From contig WLHA01000083.1 of the NCBI GenBank assembly GCA_009702955.1, positions 1 to 6,185 on the forward strand: 6,185 nt of DNA, given 5' to 3'. Below, piece after piece: positions 5,179 through 6,185 of the stretch. The translations under genes were made by a program, and so were the position numbers. Positions within the stretch are counted from its first letter, which is position 1, and every line of letters begins with the position of its first letter. This stretch comes from Actinomycetota bacterium. GTDB taxonomy: Bacteria > Actinomycetota > Acidimicrobiia > IMCC26256. The notes below the pieces were generated by a model. It saw only the letters and a program-made list of their open reading frames with translations, had not been told where the DNA came from and did no database searches.

Positions 5179-6185
5179 TTTCCCGTCGCACCGGAAGGGG
5201 GTTCAGGGGCTTGCGGGAGCCCAAGTTGCGGGATTATCCAGCGCGTAATCAGAAGTGCTCCGTCGCCCTGGTAGTGCATGAAATCGGGGCGAAGTCGAAC
5301 CCCGTGATCGAAGAGCTTGCAGCCATCGTATTTTGGGCAGACGCGCTTTGCTATATCAATCAGCCCAACCTCTGGGTGCTTTGTTGCATACCGTATAAAT
5401 GTTGCATTTTGGCACTTGGTGAGTGGTACTACCTCAGGAACCCTTCCAAATACTGGCGAGTATGCATTTGTGCTGATTACTAGGTGTGCTCCACGCGAGG
5501 TAAGGACGTGCTCTGCTTCGGCGAGCCCTTGCGAGGTCCATTCCTTATAGAGCGCGTCGCATGGTGTCGCCCATCCGTCACCGCGGTTACCGCCAGTGTG
5601 ATTGGCACCAAGCAGCAGTAATACAACGTCGGGGTCAAATTGCGCTACTGCGCTCGCCCACCCAGGGGTGCAATCGACTGAGTCCTGACCATCGCCGAGT
5701 TCTGGACCGCGCTCCTTCAAAACGGTAGGAAAGTGGCAAGCAGGGAAGGCCGCGTTGAAGGTAACCATGTTGAATTCATGATCCAGTGGAGTAAAGCCCT
5801 GGTCAGCCAAGTACCAACCCACAGAGTTGCCGACGATCATGACGCGTGTTGCACCGGGGTGATCAATGGTCTTTTGAAGTGCGTGGGCAGATTCCTGCTC
5901 AATCGTTTTCTGCTTGATAGGGCTGGCCTCGGCTCCCCTTGTTGAGATGAGGGCAAGGCCTATAAGCAACGCCGCAGCGAACGGCGTAAACCAACGAAGG
6001 GTTCTTGCAGAGAAGGCCCCGTATCGAATGGGTTTCTCAACAAATCTGTAGGAGAGCAGTGCAACGCCAAGCGTTACTGCAAGGCGAACAGTTAGAAGAG
6101 GCCATCCGCTTACTCCGACTCGATCTGCATTGAGCCAGACATAGATAGGCCAGTGCCAGAGATAGAGGCCATAACTAATGATCCC
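5166..6185 (-). CDS. Acyltransferase-3 / SGNH hydrolase fusion protein, 5' end outside the window
   Basis: The frame is open to the right edge, so the 339 residues here are the C-terminal part of a larger membrane O-acyltransferase (OafA/YrhL type). Residues 1-55 carry the closing signature of acyltransferase-3: ISYGLYLWHWP at 3-13, a hydrophobic helix at about 30-46 and SYRFVEKPIR at 45-54. A further membrane helix at about 65-82 leads to an extracytoplasmic SGNH domain. That domain has VGNS with the candidate nucleophile S121, the block III asparagine N195 in GANHT, and the D301-x-x-H304 pair in DFMH. Block I reads GNS rather than the usual GDS; the serine is kept. Six cysteines (C151, C172, C209, C258, C283, C289) could form disulfides outside the cell. 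Such proteins typically acylate cell-surface glycans or secondary metabolites; the substrate here is unknown. A shorter start at a TTG (5969) would cut off the membrane part and is not credible. Confidence 0.9.
   Translation of the reverse strand, partial: GIISYGLYLWHWPIYVWLNADRVGVSGWPLLTVRLAVTLGVALLSYRFVEKPIRYGAFSARTLRWFTPFAAALLIGLALISTRGAEASPIKQKTIEQESAHALQKTIDHPGATRVMIVGNSVGWYLADQGFTPLDHEFNMVTFNAAFPACHFPTVLKERGPELGDGQDSVDCTPGWASAVAQFDPDVVLLLLGANHTGGNRGDGWATPCDALYKEWTSQGLAEAEHVLTSRGAHLVISTNAYSPVFGRVPEVVPLTKCQNATFIRYATKHPEVGLIDIAKRVCPKYDGCKLFDHGVRLRPDFMHYQGDGALLITRWIIPQLGLPQAPEPPSGATGKVKP

Noticed and set aside
5166..5969. Stand-alone 267-residue SGNH hydrolase starting at a TTG codon
   Set aside because: The frame continues upstream without a stop to the window edge and encodes acyltransferase-3 signatures, so this is an internal codon.

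Overview
The window looks like a chromosomal segment of an actinobacterium, possibly an Acidimicrobiia-like aquatic or soil lineage. The clues are a DUF222/HNH (13E12-like) protein, a perfect actinobacterial-type LexA box, an apparent preference for leaderless transcripts with TANNNT -10 boxes, a lipoprotein with a Thr-rich tail, and moderately GC-rich coding sequence. The lineage assignment is inference; there is no rRNA or tRNA here to test it.

Layout. On the left is a minus-strand gene for a CDGSH / divergent 4Fe-4S / CDGSH protein (8-670). It is divergent from a plus-strand DUF222-HNH endonuclease-like gene (871-2115). The 200 bp between them hold a consensus promoter whose -10 box abuts a 16-bp palindromic SOS box centred on the HNH start codon. 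After a roughly 235-bp spacer with short 10-bp repeats and a weak terminator-like hairpin comes a plus-strand lipoprotein with an NTF2-like body and a Thr-rich C-terminus (2351-2971). It converges, with only 10 bp between stop codons, on a minus-strand single-subunit molybdopterin oxidoreductase (2982-5123). Upstream of that gene, on the same strand, is the 3' part of an acyltransferase-3/SGNH fusion gene. Its reading frame stays open to the right edge (5166 to beyond 6185).

Working together. The genes do not form an obvious single pathway. The acyltransferase and the oxidoreductase are co-directional and 42 bp apart, but the oxidoreductase appears to have its own leaderless promoter. The strongest regulatory inference is that the HNH protein is induced by DNA damage through LexA. 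The most unusual structural detail is an in-frame triplication of a 15-bp unit inside the oxidoreductase, together with a second 9-bp triplication at its N-terminus.

No CRISPR array, tRNA, rRNA, insertion sequence or riboswitch was recognised. I found no clearly new multi-gene system; the SOS-box/start-codon arrangement and the repeat expansions are the points most worth following up.
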